In this document: positions 33,234 to 44,892 of the stretch, one piece after another
Layout of the letters: every line of letters starts with the position of its first letter
How positions within the stretch are numbered: the stretch's first letter is position 1
DNA from: Cladophialophora immunda
Lineage: Eukaryota; Ascomycota; Eurotiomycetes; Chaetothyriales; Herpotrichiellaceae
DNA length: 64,000 nt
NCBI RefSeq assembly: GCF_000835495.1
Contig: NW_015622542.1
Span: forward strand, 5,850,485-5,914,484
Direction of reading: 5' to 3'
Translations under genes and position numbers: made by a program
The notes under the pieces: model-generated
The model's input: only the letters and a program-made list of their open reading frames with translations
What the model was told of the DNA's origin: nothing
The model's database searches: none

Positions 33234-35121
33234 ATGAAGGTCTCCCCACTTGTCTGGGTGCTACTGGCAAAGGCCATTGAGGCTGCCCCTCAACCTATCA
33301 CCGCCTCATCCGGTGTCGGCGCCACTACATCGGACGTCTACCCGCCAGCATCCAGTAGGGCGTCTCCCTATAATCAAGTGGTTGGAAACTAACACCTCTC
33401 TCTAGCATCGGTCGACTCGTCCCAGTTCCCTCCAGAGTCAGTGGTGCAGTTCCCCGGCCCAACGTTGACCGGCTTGGAGCCAGCCGCAGCCCAGACAGCT
33501 CCCCTGTACCCATACAACACTCTGGGCGCTGCCGCTTTTCCTCTGGTTGCTGCTCAGCCTCAGGGCTCCAACTCAAGTTCCAAGGTCGACATCACTCGCT
33601 ACTGGGGGAACTTGTCGCCGTGGTATTCATTGTCGTCTGCCGACTATGGATTGCCAAATGCAAGCCCACTCATCCCTAAGGGCTGCTCCATTAACCAGGT
33701 TCACCTCCTGTACCGCCACGGTGCACGGTACCCGACCAGCGGCGCTGCACCCGCAACATTTGCTGCTAAGCTTGCCAATGCCACCAAGGGCGCTGGTTTC
33801 CAGGTGACCGGCGAGCTGGCTTTCCTGTCCGACTGGAGTTACAAGCTGGGTGCTGAGCTTCTGACTCCCTTCGGACGCAGCCAGAACTTCCAGCTCGGCG
33901 TGGCATATCGCCAATTGTACGGTGAATTACTGAACAACTTCACCGCCCAGGGTGCCCTCCCTGTCTTTCGCACTGAATCTCAGGACCGGATGGTCAAGAC
34001 GGCCGAGAACTTTGCAGCTGGTTTCTTCGGGGTGCCTGAGTATATGGACCAGGTCAACATTGAGATCCTTGTCGAGACTCCCGGTGTGAACAACTCGGGG
34101 GCCCCTTACGAGGTCTGCAACAACTCCAACATCGCCAGTAAAGGAAGCATTGGCAGCACTGTTGCGACCCAGTTCGCCAACAATGCTTTCAATGTTACCC
34201 TCGCCCGCTTGAACTCCCAGGTAAGTCTCGATACACGCTTAAAGGCTGCACGACGAGGCTAATCGTCGGCATGTAGATCTCTGGCAATCTCACTTTGACG
34301 CCCACCGACGCCATCGCTATGCTTCAGCTCTGCTCGTACGAGACCGATGCTCTCGGATATTCCGCCTTCTGCGACCTATTCACGCAGCAAGACTTTGAAA
34401 ACTACGAATACTACTATGACTTGGTGAGCTCATCTCCAAACCTCCAAGATCGGTTCCGCGGGTTCTAACTTTGTTCAAGTCCTTCTACTACAACAACGGC
34501 CCCGGCTCCCCCGTCGCTGCAGCCCAAGGCAAAGGCTACCTCGAGGAGTTCGTCGCTCGATTCACGCACACCTACCCGGCCGCGCTGTCTGCTCTCAATG
34601 AGACATTCGACGACACCCCGACGTACTTCCCGCTCAACCAGTCCATCTACGCCGACGCGACCCACGAGGTTGTCGTTCTCGACACACTGACGGCCTTCAA
34701 CTTCACGGCGCTGTTCAACGGACCCGCGCTGAACACGAAATCCAACACAGGAAGCAACAACTTCGTGGCCAGCATGCTCGTGCCCTTCGCCACGCACTTC
34801 ACCGCTCAGGTGCTCGAGTGCCCCGCCATGAGCCCGTCCAAGCAGATCCGATTCATCGTGTAAGTTTCCCTCCACTTACCGCCATGGAGGACATTGTTCT
34901 AATTGTGAGATTCCAACAGCAACGACGCCGTCATCCCCGTCTCGGACTCGCACCCGGGCTGCCCCGTCGACCCCAACGGTCTATGCCCCTTTGACAACAT
35001 GGTCAAGGTGCTCCAGCAGCGCATCAACGAGATCGACTTCAACTACGACTGCTACGCCAACTACACCGCCACGGCGGGTGTCAACTACAACGGCCGTGCG
35101 CCCCGTAACGCCCCCTCCTAG
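33234..35121 (+). CDS. Secreted histidine acid phosphatase
   Basis: Five exons: 33234-33354, 33406-34220, 34277-34423, 34480-34859 and 34920-35121, giving 554 residues. Introns are 51-60 bp. MKVSPLVWVLLAKAIEAAPQ is a signal peptide. The catalytic signature LLYRHGARYPT lies near residue 142; its His forms the phospho-enzyme. FRTESQDRMVKTAENFAAGF matches the family's conserved Arg region. The C-terminal acid motif is VNDAVIPV near residue 488 rather than the H-D of classical phytases, as in one fungal subfamily. There are several N-x-S/T glycosylation sites and paired cysteines (GCPVDPNGLCPFD). It should release phosphate from organic phosphates outside the cell. Whether it accepts phytate cannot be told. 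A CACGTG upstream suggests phosphate-starvation control. Confidence 0.93.
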
Positions 35122-36002
35122 CAATGTCATGGTTTGAATAATATGTGAAGCCGCCGCTGTGTATTCTAAGGCTTTTACACAAAGCGGGAAAAAGCAATCG
35201 GTGGTGGCTGCCCGGGGGACATGCTGATGGAGGCGTTATTGAATGCCCGGTCTTCACCAGAACTCAAGTGCCCCGAGATAATACCACTGCCAAGTACATT
35301 AGATGCGATATAATGAAGATTCCGCAAGTTCCCTAGAACTGCTACATGTACATGAACAGGTCCATGTTGAGGAGGGTACGGTATGAAGAAGTTGCCCCGC
35401 CATTCCGGCGCCTATGACACCAGCGACGCAGCGAGACAGCTGGCTGGGGTATATTGCACGAGCGCCGACGAAGGGAATGGAGTTGGCCTCAACGCCTTTT
35501 CTGCATTTACACTTGCATTTCGATTGATTGTTGTCCCTTTCCTTACATACCTACCTCCCTCCCTACCCACCTACCTACCAACCTACCTACGCAGGCATAC
35601 GCCTGACCCTGTGCTGTGTATCTAATTCTCCGGTCCCAGGCATGAGAAAACCAAAACTCCTCCTAGCCAAAAGATCCGTCCGTCCTGTAATCCCACGCCG
35701 CGTTGCCTCGTGTTCTCATGGCCCTTTTACCCCGTACAGGTTCGCGGTTCTGAGGCCCGAGTTTGTTGCCCCCGCCCCGCCTCGCCTCCCATCCACAAAC
35801 GCCATGCTCAGCCCTGCCCACAAAATCCACCTGTTGTGCTCCATTGGACCCAGTCCTGGGGTTCCTGCATCCATCCTGACCAGAAACGCCGTGCATTCCA
35901 AAACCGAATAAATAAATGCCCCGCCTGATAACACCATCATCTAACAGTCTCAAATCCAGTTGGTATCTGTTTTTTTCCTTTCCCTAACAGCCCTCCCCGG
36001 TT
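35122..36002. other. intergenic with CTAC/CCTA tract
   Basis: 881 bp between convergent genes. A CTAC/CCTACC-rich tract spans 35546-35591. No gene is supported. Confidence 0.5.
35546..35591. repeat. Imperfect CTAC/CCTACC repeat
   Basis: Degenerate tandem CTAC and CCTACC units over about 46 bp; similar strings recur near 11505 and 62890. Confidence 0.6.
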
Positions 36003-37755
36003 TTAAGCATACTCCTCGTCGCCCACCACGGTCACGTCAACCACGTCCGACACCCTTTCGGCGGAGGAATGGTCCAGACACGGAACAATCGACTTGACCA
36101 CGGCGGCTTCGTTCTTCTCCCGGGGAACGAACCACAGCTGGAACACGCCGAGGATGGCAACAACCCCGGCAAACCACCACGCCAGCCCGGTGAACCCGAT
36201 GGAAGAGCCCCATTCATACAAAATGCCCGCCACGGGTGGGGCCACGGTCCGGCAGGCCGCGCCCGCCGAAGCGGCCAGCCCGTTGATGCGGCCCAGGTAG
36301 GCGGGAGACGGACTCGCCTGCTTCAGTAAGATCAAGATGACCGGATAGTCGAGAATCGAGAGGAAGTTTCGGATCGTCAGGCAGGCATAGATGCCCGGGT
36401 AGAGCAGGGTGGGGGGAAGCAGGGCTAGGTAGGGGACGATGAAAAACGCCACGGGATGCAGGACGGTGACGAGAACAAACACGCGCCAAACACCAAGGCG
36501 CTCGGCGGCACAGGGGAAAATGACGGCCTGAATGAACAACGCGATGACGCCGTTGACAGACATGATCACCCCGACATCTCGGGTGGACAGCCCGAGGCCG
36601 CCGGGGATGTCCACCGGGCCGCTCGCCGCGATGGAGATCTGGTTGACGGCCTTGTCCTGGTAGAAAATGGGGAGGAGGTGATCGTAGCACATCGAATGGT
36701 ACGTGTAGATCGAGAGCGCCAGCGTCAGCATCACGATTTTCTTGGTAAGCCACTTCGGGGAGGCCTTCTCGCTGATGGACGGTTCGCGCGAAGTCCCATC
36801 GGCGTTGAGCTGCCATTGATCATTCTTTGGGACGTCAATCTCGTTGAACGTCCCGTACGATTCTTGCCTCAGATCAACGGCATTGTCAGCAGTGGCACCT
36901 GCGGCGCTGATCATGCGGGTTTGTTCGGGAACATTCTGGTAGACGCTGGAGTCGCGGGCACCGGCGAGATCGGGGTGGGTCTCCCTCAGATACAAGTAGC
37001 CATTGAGGATGCTAACGAGCATGAGCGAAGCGCAGATGAGGTTTGGGAGAAGCCAAGGAAATTGACCAAAGAGCCCTTGTTTGGAAAAGGCATCTGGGTA
37101 AGACGCTGCAGGATCGGCGAAAATGCCGCCGATTGCAGGTCCAAGGATTGTACCAATGGCCCATACGAACGGCATGATGGCATATGCCTTGGGCTCCCAC
37201 TCTGGCTTGGTTGTGAGCTCACCGACCATGGTTTGTATGACGCCTAGCAACCCGTCAGCTCCCGACCTGCATGGAGAAGATATCGAACGTGCCTACCAAC
37301 ATTGCCATTCAGCGCACCTCCGAGAACTCTACCTGCAAGAGCCATGGTAAAGTTTGTGGAAAAGCCGACGATCAACAGTGAAAGCATTGTTCCAAAGCAA
37401 CCAAAGAGTAGAACTGGCCTTCTTCCTATGCGATCCGAGAGTCCTCCCCATAGCAAAGAGCAGAGAGCTTCGGTGAGGGAGAAAGAGGCAATGAGGACGC
37501 CTGCCCAGAAGGAGGGGTCAGCCATGCCGAACTGCTTGACCATGAGCCAGGCATATGGGAAGATGGATGTAATGGCGACAGGCTCGGCGAGGCGGCATAT
37601 TGCTGTCATGAGTGGTTAGCCGAGTAGCCGCGGACGAGATGGCAGGTGTCAGAAGCAAGAAACGAGGCTGCGGACTCACCTAGCACGAGGAATTGACCCG
37701 TGGGGAAGGAGTCGTCCGAGGGCGATTGATTCTTTGATCGTGTAAGTCCCAACAT
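36003..37755 (-). CDS. MFS transporter
   Basis: Three exons, 37755-37680, 37602-37297 and 37243-36003 (introns 77 and 53 bp), encode 540 residues. ATG 37755 is the first ATG in frame; the frame upstream opens only with GTG. The first helix QFLVLAICRLAEPVAITSIF is joined by splice 1. GGLSDRIGRRPVLLFG between helices 2 and 3 is the MFS signature. FAGRVLGG-type sequence precedes GNVGVIQTMVGEL (splice 2). A 90-residue cytosolic loop follows helix 6, then six more helices. This is the fungal group related to yeast YCR023C and plant zinc-induced-facilitator-like carriers. Substrate unknown. The plasma or vacuolar membrane is likely. Confidence 0.9.
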
Positions 37756-39209
37756 CCTTGAAAATGCCCTATGTCTTACGACCTGTCCACCCCTCTGCGA
37801 CTTTGGAGCCACAGCACCAGTCAGTCAGTGGGAAGGATGTCTGATGGCGAGTCCGCACAGATACCACCGTCGAAACAAGACAGCAGTGGTCGGCACAACA
37901 GTTCAAGCGGCAGACAACAGACCAGAATAAGTTGGGCGAAGAGCAGCAAGAGTGACCAGGTAAAGCAAGAATGAAAACAGAAGGGAAGAGGAGAGAACAG
38001 CAAAGACGGTGAGGTGGAGGCGTGACAGATGGGCAGCCAGCGCAGGTTGTTTTGCACTTTCTTGGGCGGGGATGCAAAGGTTGGGAGCGAGCGGGAGGAA
38101 CCATCCTCATGTGGAACAAACAATTTGCTGCCAAACTAGTCATGAGACAAGCATCACCTCCCACAAGAGAACCAGGTGAATCCCTGGCTAACGTTCAGGC
38201 AGTGGCGAGACCTGGCGGTTGTGCTGCAAGCAACCATCTGATGGGAAAGAAAAGAATCATGGCGGGAGTCGAGGCACTGCGAGTCAGAGGCGGATCGGTG
38301 TGGATGCCAGGCGGCGAATGGGTTGCAACAAGGTGCTCACCGCCCGGGACCCTGCAGGCGGTGAGCGGCATCGTGCTGTGTTATTGGTGTGACGGGAAAA
38401 GATCGGTCGAGATAGCGGCATCCCGGAGCGGAATCCCGTATCGTGATTTGCCCGGTGATCGAAAGGTTTTTGCGCCTGTCGAGCCGCTAGCCGGAGAGCA
38501 AAATGCAAGGCCCAAGGCCATGCTAAGTTAATGTAGGGAAACCAATCCAGCGATCGCCCATCCAGCTGCAAGCGTTCACCACACACCATCAACACCAATG
38601 ACACCAGCATCCAAAGCAGGTACAGAAAGCCAATTGGGGTTCCATTGAACACCAGAGGAGGCGGTGTTGCTGAGTACATATATCAGGTGAGGTAGGTATG
38701 TGCATCGGGGTCAGCTGGGGCGGAGGCGCAACAGATGCAGTCCTGACAAGAGTGTCGGCGTGAATACGGAGTACAATTTACCAAGAAAGTGCCTATCAAG
38801 GAGGCTCGTATCCATGACTAACAGAAAGTGTGGTGCACCAAGTCGGCAGGGTCGGTGACTGCTACGTGCACGGCACAAGTCATGGAATGTCCCAGAGCCG
38901 CCGGCCGACCATCCTCTCTCATTCTGTCTTCTCCTGTGCTCCATACGCCTCGACTGCACGGCGGGGTGACCCAAAAGATCCCCATGACACGTCTGCCGGC
39001 AGTATTTTGCAGCATCGCAGATTGTGATGGAGGGGTTGACGCAACGACCCACGCCGACTTCCGAGACTAACTCGTGTTAAAGGCGGTAAAAAACACCGAA
39101 GCACGGCCGGGCAATGGTTTATCTCGCACAGACTTTCCCCAATGCAGTGTAGAGCCAGAGGTACCTGAGAGCCTTGTCAAGCTCTTCCCAGCCTTGTCAT
39201 GCGCCTGCA
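37756..39209. other. Gene-free stretch
   Basis: 1.45 kb upstream of the MFS gene and beyond the 3' end of the TMEM135-like gene. No gene is supported. One TACGGAGTAC copy lies at 38765-38774. Confidence 0.45.
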
Positions 39210-40787
39210 CTACTGGGACGTTACCTCATCATTTCCTTCCTCCGTCATTGTGGCCTCCTCCTTTTTCTTTCGGAGTCCGAGCTCGGCCTCTCCCCTCAGC
39301 ACCTTGATCAACATCATCGCTCGGTCTTGCCCCGCCGCCGTGTCCTTCCCCAAGTCATATACCACGTTGACGAGTGCCAGGGCAGCCACAAACACACACA
39401 CGTCGCCTCCCCGAATGCCTCTCCACCATCGACGTTTGACGCCCACTTTCCACAAGGAATCAACACTCGTTCGTGCCGCATACAAGGAATTGGCATGGCC
39501 AGCTGGCGTTCGGTCGAACACTTGGAACATCCCGCCCAGAAACCCGCTGAGGAAGAATCGGAATTTGGGTAGAAATGCGCGAGGCAAGATCGCCTGGAAT
39601 AGACAAATGCTCCCCCAAGCGGCGCCAATCGCCCCAGATACGGCTACTGTGGACCTCAAAACAGCCTCAGACAGCCCGTTGAGCGACGCCAGTGGTGCTT
39701 TGATCATCATCCTTAGCCGCAGCAATGCCAGCGCTCCGTAGTACTTGGTAAAGAACTTTGCCAACTGCGGGAACGAAATCAACATGTGCCGTATGTATGC
39801 CATGAAGCATGATGGGTCCGATGGGTGGAGGAGTGCACACGACAGATGTTGGATGCCTGGATGTGCCCGTGACGTGATGGGCGAAATGACGGGATCAATC
39901 CCTGCCGGTAGCGTCTGCACCTCATTGGGATGCAGGATTGGCGAAACAAAGTTGGGCCATCTCAATTGTGCCATTTGTGCAAGGGCGTCCAGAATGTTGC
40001 TGGGTGTCGGCCATACAACCTTTGATGAGAGGTTTGCCGGTCGAGGTTGGATATATTCTGGTGTGTATCCCAGGATGAAGGACCCATATGCCTCGGGGAA
40101 GCAGTCGCGGTCGAACACGAACGCGTGGAACAACTGCCCCTGTGCCAGAGCAAACAGCACCCAACTTCCCAGCCACGACGGCTTGTTCTTGACCAACGCC
40201 GTGTGCTCGATGGCGGCATATCCCAATTCGAGGGCTCGACAGCCCACGAAGATTGCAAGCGTGATCCGGAGCTGGTCTGCGGGACAGATGCCCAGAGCAA
40301 AACCTGACAGACTGGCTCCAAGAGCCGGCGCGATGCGCGAGGTGAGTGTTGCGTAGATCCGGGGATACCGCTCTCGAATATCTCGCACCTTCTCGTGGAG
40401 AAGCTGCAGTCTCAGTTTGGCCAAGATGCGATAGAGCGTTGCGTGAAAAAACAGGAGCGACGATAGTGACAGGGCCATCCTCGAGTGCGATGCCACGAGG
40501 GGTTTTCTCGAAGCGGTCGCGGTGGGAGATTTGCGCGCTGCAAGACGGTCTAAGATGGCGCCGAGCAGTTTGAGGGAGCCGAAGGTGACCATAAACACCC
40601 GCGACGCAGAGCGAAAAACAGCTGCTTTATGGTCGTCGTGGAAGGCGACTGATCCTGGGCTGTCCTCTTGCTTTTCATGCTTTCCGACATTCTGTGCTCT
40701 CGGCGACTGTCTCGACAGGAGTCTGCGTAGCAACTCGTACTCTCGCTCGTTCACCACAAGTCGCACGGGAAGTTGGTCGATCGCCAT
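39210..40787 (-). CDS. TMEM135-like integral membrane protein
   Basis: A single exon of 525 residues from ATG 40787. It has several hydrophobic segments: MALSLSSLLFFHATLYRIL, LGASLSGFALGICPADQLRI then LAIFVGCRALELGYAAIE, SWVLFALAQGQLFHAFVFD, and VSGAIGAAWGSICLFQAILP. The block GLALGI-P...R..LA.FV..RALE is typical of TMEM135 and its fungal relatives (annotated in Neurospora as integral membrane protein 25D9-6). Animal TMEM135 acts in peroxisome and mitochondrial dynamics and lipid balance; the fungal role is not established. Charged N- and C-terminal tails probably face the cytosol. Confidence 0.8.
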   Translation of the reverse strand: MAIDQLPVRLVVNEREYELLRRLLSRQSPRAQNVGKHEKQEDSPGSVAFHDDHKAAVFRSASRVFMVTFGSLKLLGAILDRLAARKSPTATASRKPLVASHSRMALSLSSLLFFHATLYRILAKLRLQLLHEKVRDIRERYPRIYATLTSRIAPALGASLSGFALGICPADQLRITLAIFVGCRALELGYAAIEHTALVKNKPSWLGSWVLFALAQGQLFHAFVFDRDCFPEAYGSFILGYTPEYIQPRPANLSSKVVWPTPSNILDALAQMAQLRWPNFVSPILHPNEVQTLPAGIDPVISPITSRAHPGIQHLSCALLHPSDPSCFMAYIRHMLISFPQLAKFFTKYYGALALLRLRMMIKAPLASLNGLSEAVLRSTVAVSGAIGAAWGSICLFQAILPRAFLPKFRFFLSGFLGGMFQVFDRTPAGHANSLYAARTSVDSLWKVGVKRRWWRGIRGGDVCVFVAALALVNVVYDLGKDTAAGQDRAMMLIKVLRGEAELGLRKKKEEATMTEEGNDEVTSQ

Positions 40788-41244
40788 TTTGTGCTCTCTG
40801 TCACTCAGGGCCTTGAGGTCTTCTTAAAGCTGACGCGATCCACAGAGTTCCAATCGTGGCAGACAGAGCTTTGAGACGCTTCAGCCTCAGCCTTTCACTC
40901 CCCCGGCCCTTTATGTGATCCGTGATGCGATGGAAGACGGGCCAGTTCGAGAGTTGACCGCTGATGAGAACAGAAGGGCGAAGGCTTATCAGGCAGAAGA
41001 TGATACCAATGACGACGCGGGTAGAGGTTGTTCAATAATCGAGATGCCTCGGTTTGAGGTTGACACACGTGGAATAGTACGTATCCACGCCTCTTGCTCC
41101 GCACTAGCTCTACGCTCGACCACGTTGAGAGTGAGATGCAACCCTCGAACGACGCACCTCAATCATTCCTCGACGTCCGTCCCCTTCGAGGCATGCCCAC
41201 GAACGAACGAACAATGCTTCCGACTTTCCGGGCTTCCTAAAACC
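40788..41244. promoter_or_regulatory. Divergent promoter region
   Basis: 457 bp between the starts of the TMEM135-like and Cys-rich membrane protein genes; likely holds both promoters. No distinct element recognised. Confidence 0.35.
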
Positions 41245-42171
41245 ATGAACCTCCTCAACTTCCTACTGTCCCTCGTCGGCCTCTCGCTCATCCTGGTCGA
41301 CCCGGCCCTCGGCGCGAAATCCACGGCCACGTCCTTCTGCAAATGCATCTGCTTCAACAACAGCACGATCATCGCCCTGAACCCGCCGCCTTCCTCCACG
41401 AGCGCCGCAGCGGTGCACAACCTGGCCGCTCGATCCCCCCACGCACTGGCTGCCGATTCCCCCGACGACGAGCCCGCAGCGCCCTCGCGTCCGCACCACA
41501 AACTCACCTGCGCAGACTGCACGCGGGCGTTCTGTCTCGACTATAACCTGCCGATCTGCAAGAACGCGCGGGACGAAGATGTCTTCACCACCTGTTTCCG
41601 TGCGTTTTCTCTTTCCCCTTTCCGCCTCCAATTGTGGTTTTGGCAGTGGAAATAATATCTCCTCCAAAAACTAACGAGAATTCCTTTCCTCACAGAGCGG
41701 GACTCCCTGAAAGACGAAACCGTCGTCGTGATCTTCATCTTCGCCACCGCGGGCCTGCTGGCCTGGGCCGTGGTCAAGCCCTGGGTCGATCGGCTGAGGG
41801 AGAAGAACACGTTTGCGCCGTTGCTGCAGCATGACCGAGGCGGCCGGGAACGGTACGCCTCCGGCGCGAGGGGACAGAATGCGCAGAGAACCTCGGGAGG
41901 AGGTGTCCTTGGCGCGGCCGGCTTCGGGGCCGACAGAACAGGAGGAGGAGGAGGAGGAGGAGGAGAAGAGGACGAATTTGGAGGCGGGAGTGCGAGCAGC
42001 AGGAGCCGGAGCCGGAATGGGAACGGAAATGGAAAGGCATCGCGGAGAGGGGGCCGAGTCGGCGGCGGACAGGCCTCTGTCCACCTCCCCTACGACGAGG
42101 ACATGCACGCAGACCAGGATGCCATGGACATAGTCTCGGGCATGCCGTCGGGGTCCGGCTCTCGTTCCTGA
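41245..42171 (+). CDS. Cys-rich single-pass membrane protein
   Basis: Two exons, 41245-41599 and 41696-42171, with a 96 bp intron, encode 276 residues. A signal peptide (MNLLNFLLSLVGLSLILVDPALG) leads to a short ectodomain with CKCICFNNSTIIAL, then a Ser/Ala/Pro linker, then CADCTRAFCLDYNLPIC and CFQRDSLKDE across the splice. One membrane helix follows (TVVVIFIFATAGLLAWAVV), then a basic, Gly-rich cytosolic tail with a (Gly)8 run and many SRSR elements. I do not recognise a named family. The layout suggests a type I membrane protein of the secretory pathway or cell surface with disulfide bonds in the lumenal part. Confidence 0.8.
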
Positions 42172-42923
42172 CGTTCCATGAGCAGCGTTTTGCATTGTAA
42201 ACAAACCCAAGCGGCGGCCTTGTTCTTCTTCCGTCGGTTCGTCCTGTCCAGCTTTCCCAACGTGCAGCCGCTCTCGCCGGTGCTATGTATCGCTGGAGAC
42301 ATGAACGACCTTCCCTGGTCGTTCATCACCAATTCCCTCCGTCTGGTGTTTCCATGCTCACCCGGCTCGGAGGAGAGCTACGTACCATCCGGAAGCGCGC
42401 TCAAGCATCGCTTGACACCCGCATCTCAACCGTCCTACTCATCCGCGCCTGTACACTGACAAATCATTATGTATTGGAGGTTCTGTCTGTTTGGTCGCAT
42501 GGTTGCATACCGACGCCTGCCATCCACGGTTCCGTCCCAACAGTTGCGAGATCTCACTGGAACTCCCTGAGCCATTCCCGCAGGCCGACACGCAGCGTAG
42601 AAGAGTACTAGCCATCGACTCAAATTCACTCCATATTAACATTGACCAACAGCTGACATATCTTTTCCTTTTTCTTTTTCCCGTGATCTGATCCAAATAC
42701 TCCTGGCCCAAGCTCGATCTCGAAAGACACTGCTGTGCCGTACATATTTTCTAACCAGCCCATTATGCCCCATCCAAGCCCGCCATTTTGAAGTTCCCCC
42801 GTGCTATGCTGTAGAAGAACAAGGCACATACACACACATGAAAGAATCGCGCCTGCTGTAACGCTGTCATAGCCATTTCCATGCAAGTTTCATTATTTTG
42901 CGTCGGCCTCTCACTCTTTCTCC
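42172..42923. other. intergenic, convergent 3' ends
   Basis: 752 bp between two convergent genes. No supportable coding region, RNA or repeat. Confidence 0.45.
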
Positions 42924-44892
42924 TCATTTGGACGAAACCAAGAACCCGACACGTTCCCGAGTCAGCACATTCCCTTCCGTGATCGACTCCTTCAGCCCAA
43001 CAGCTTCCCAAGCGGCAGAGTTCGCCATGCGGTCTTTGTTTGAAATGCGAGACGCGTACATCTTTTGACGACGAGCTTCCCGTTCGGTGACAACATCGGC
43101 CATGAGTTTCGTGGTGGCAGCATCTCGAATAGTGGGTGCTTGGATGAAATTGTTGAAGACATTGAGATTCTCAAAGTCCACATTCAAAAGTATGTTAGAA
43201 GCCACCGTGTCCTTGAAGGTCGATGCGGGTGGCAGAATCTCGGACTGCGGAGACGACGGCGACATATCTGCCGACGAAGGCATGGAGCCAAACACCATGG
43301 AAGCCAGTGCTGGGTTGTGTTTTGGGCGACCATCATCGAGTTGAGGCAGGCGAGATGGGATGATGGTGCTGGTAGTAGAGGTGCTGTCGAGTTTGTAGTT
43401 CTTAATGTCAATGTGAGTTGCCAGGAATTGAAGGATGAGCTTGATGATGGAGCTGCTTGCGACGAGATAGTCTGATCCAATCATGTTCTTTCCGTGTGAC
43501 GACATGGGTGAGTTAGCAAGCTCCATGGCAGCTCTGTAGGTGATTTCCAGAACGTCCCAGTCGAGGTAATTGGCCAGAAGCCTCTCTGCACATATGGAGA
43601 CTGGTTCGAGACCAAGTTCTATCCCAGATACCCAGTAAGACAGGAGGTACTCGAGGTTGTGCACTCTCACCGCCTGAAAGTCAGCTCCGGGGTGTGGTTG
43701 GACGAAGAAGTCCTTTCCCAAGACTGTGTCTGAGTAGAGGAAGCGCAATGCAGCTTCAAAGGCGTGAGCCATGATCGGGCGAGCAGGATACAGGCTAATG
43801 ACATTGCTAGGGTAATTGTTGTTAGCTTGCTGTTGGCGGGTCACCAGTCTCCGCAAGCGCAGGCTGCGGAAGAGAACGACTGAATGAGAGTAGCTAACAA
43901 ATGGCTGTGCGTCGGTTGGGTTCACTTGGAGGAGGATGTCGACTCCTTCTTTCGTTGCGTTGAGAAGAAGTAGATGCTCCTGAAGTGAAGGGAGAGCGTT
44001 GAATGATCTTGGCACAGTCACAGGCGGTGCGTAGGATGCGATGGATGGCTGATGGTAACCATTGACTGCCGGATCACGAACTGCGTCCTGGAAAGAAGCC
44101 GGTGGCTGCGCATTTTGGTATCCTGAGTTTGTCTCTTCTGGCTGCGACGTAAAGGCACCACTTTCGTCCAGCGGCGATTGTGATGAACCACTCCCGTTCA
44201 CATAAATCGATGTGGGGGTGGGTTCGGATCTTTCTGCGAACACTGCGCCTGAAACATCAGGTTCTGCTTGACGATTGTCACTCTCTTCAACTGGGCTCCT
44301 GAGAGATTCAGACAGATTGCCGTTTGCATCAGGGATGGCTTCATGTTCATAAAAACTTTCCGTTGCTGGTGGTTCGTCCGTGGGTTCTTTGTTTACACCT
44401 GCAACATTTGCAGCCTCACTCGTCGCGCTGACATCTTCTCTAGCTTTTTCACCATTGTCGTTAGCTTCCACCTCTTTTTCATTGTCCTCGTTATCTCCAT
44501 GTGCTTCTGTAGCGAGTTCTTCTGGCGCAGCAGAGGGTGTGGGCTGAGGAGTTACAAGATCTGAGCCTGGGATAATGAGTCAGTGGAAATCGCATACAGC
44601 CTGTGGAAGTGCGCTGACCTGTGGACGGAGATATCACTTTCTCTTCAGAGACTCCATTTTGAGATACATCGGAACGGATTACGTCTGCTCCAGGCTCTGT
44701 GTCCCTCGGAAGGTTTTCATCATTGGTAACAGACCTGGGTGCTAAACCTGAGTCTTGCTTCTCGGGGTCAGGCTCCACTGCAATCGGCTTTGACTTCTGG
44801 GATTTAGAGCCCGGGATCAAAGGCAATGCTGGCTGCACTATGCGAGCGCGTGCCTTCCTGAGCGGCTTGTTAGTTGCGGAATTAGAGGCCAT
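42924..44892 (-). CDS. BTB/POZ-like domain protein
   Basis: Two exons, 44892-44619 and 44566-42924, joined by a 52 bp intron, encode 638 residues. I chose ATG 44892 over 44916 for its better context (AAGATGGCC). The N-terminal 190 residues are acidic, Pro/Ser/Glu-rich and disordered. From about residue 240 the protein reads VDILLQVNPTDAQPFVSYSH then SVVLFRSLRLRRLV and AFEAALRFLYSDTVL. This follows the BTB/POZ fold pattern (D-V/I-xL-x-V, buried hydrophobic helix, ...LxFLYTD). A helical region with NLEYLLSYWVSGIELGLEPV follows, like the part after BTB domains. BTB proteins act as dimerisation or ubiquitin-ligase adaptors, and a role here is inference. The C-terminal part is conserved-looking but unassigned. 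Confidence 0.75.
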
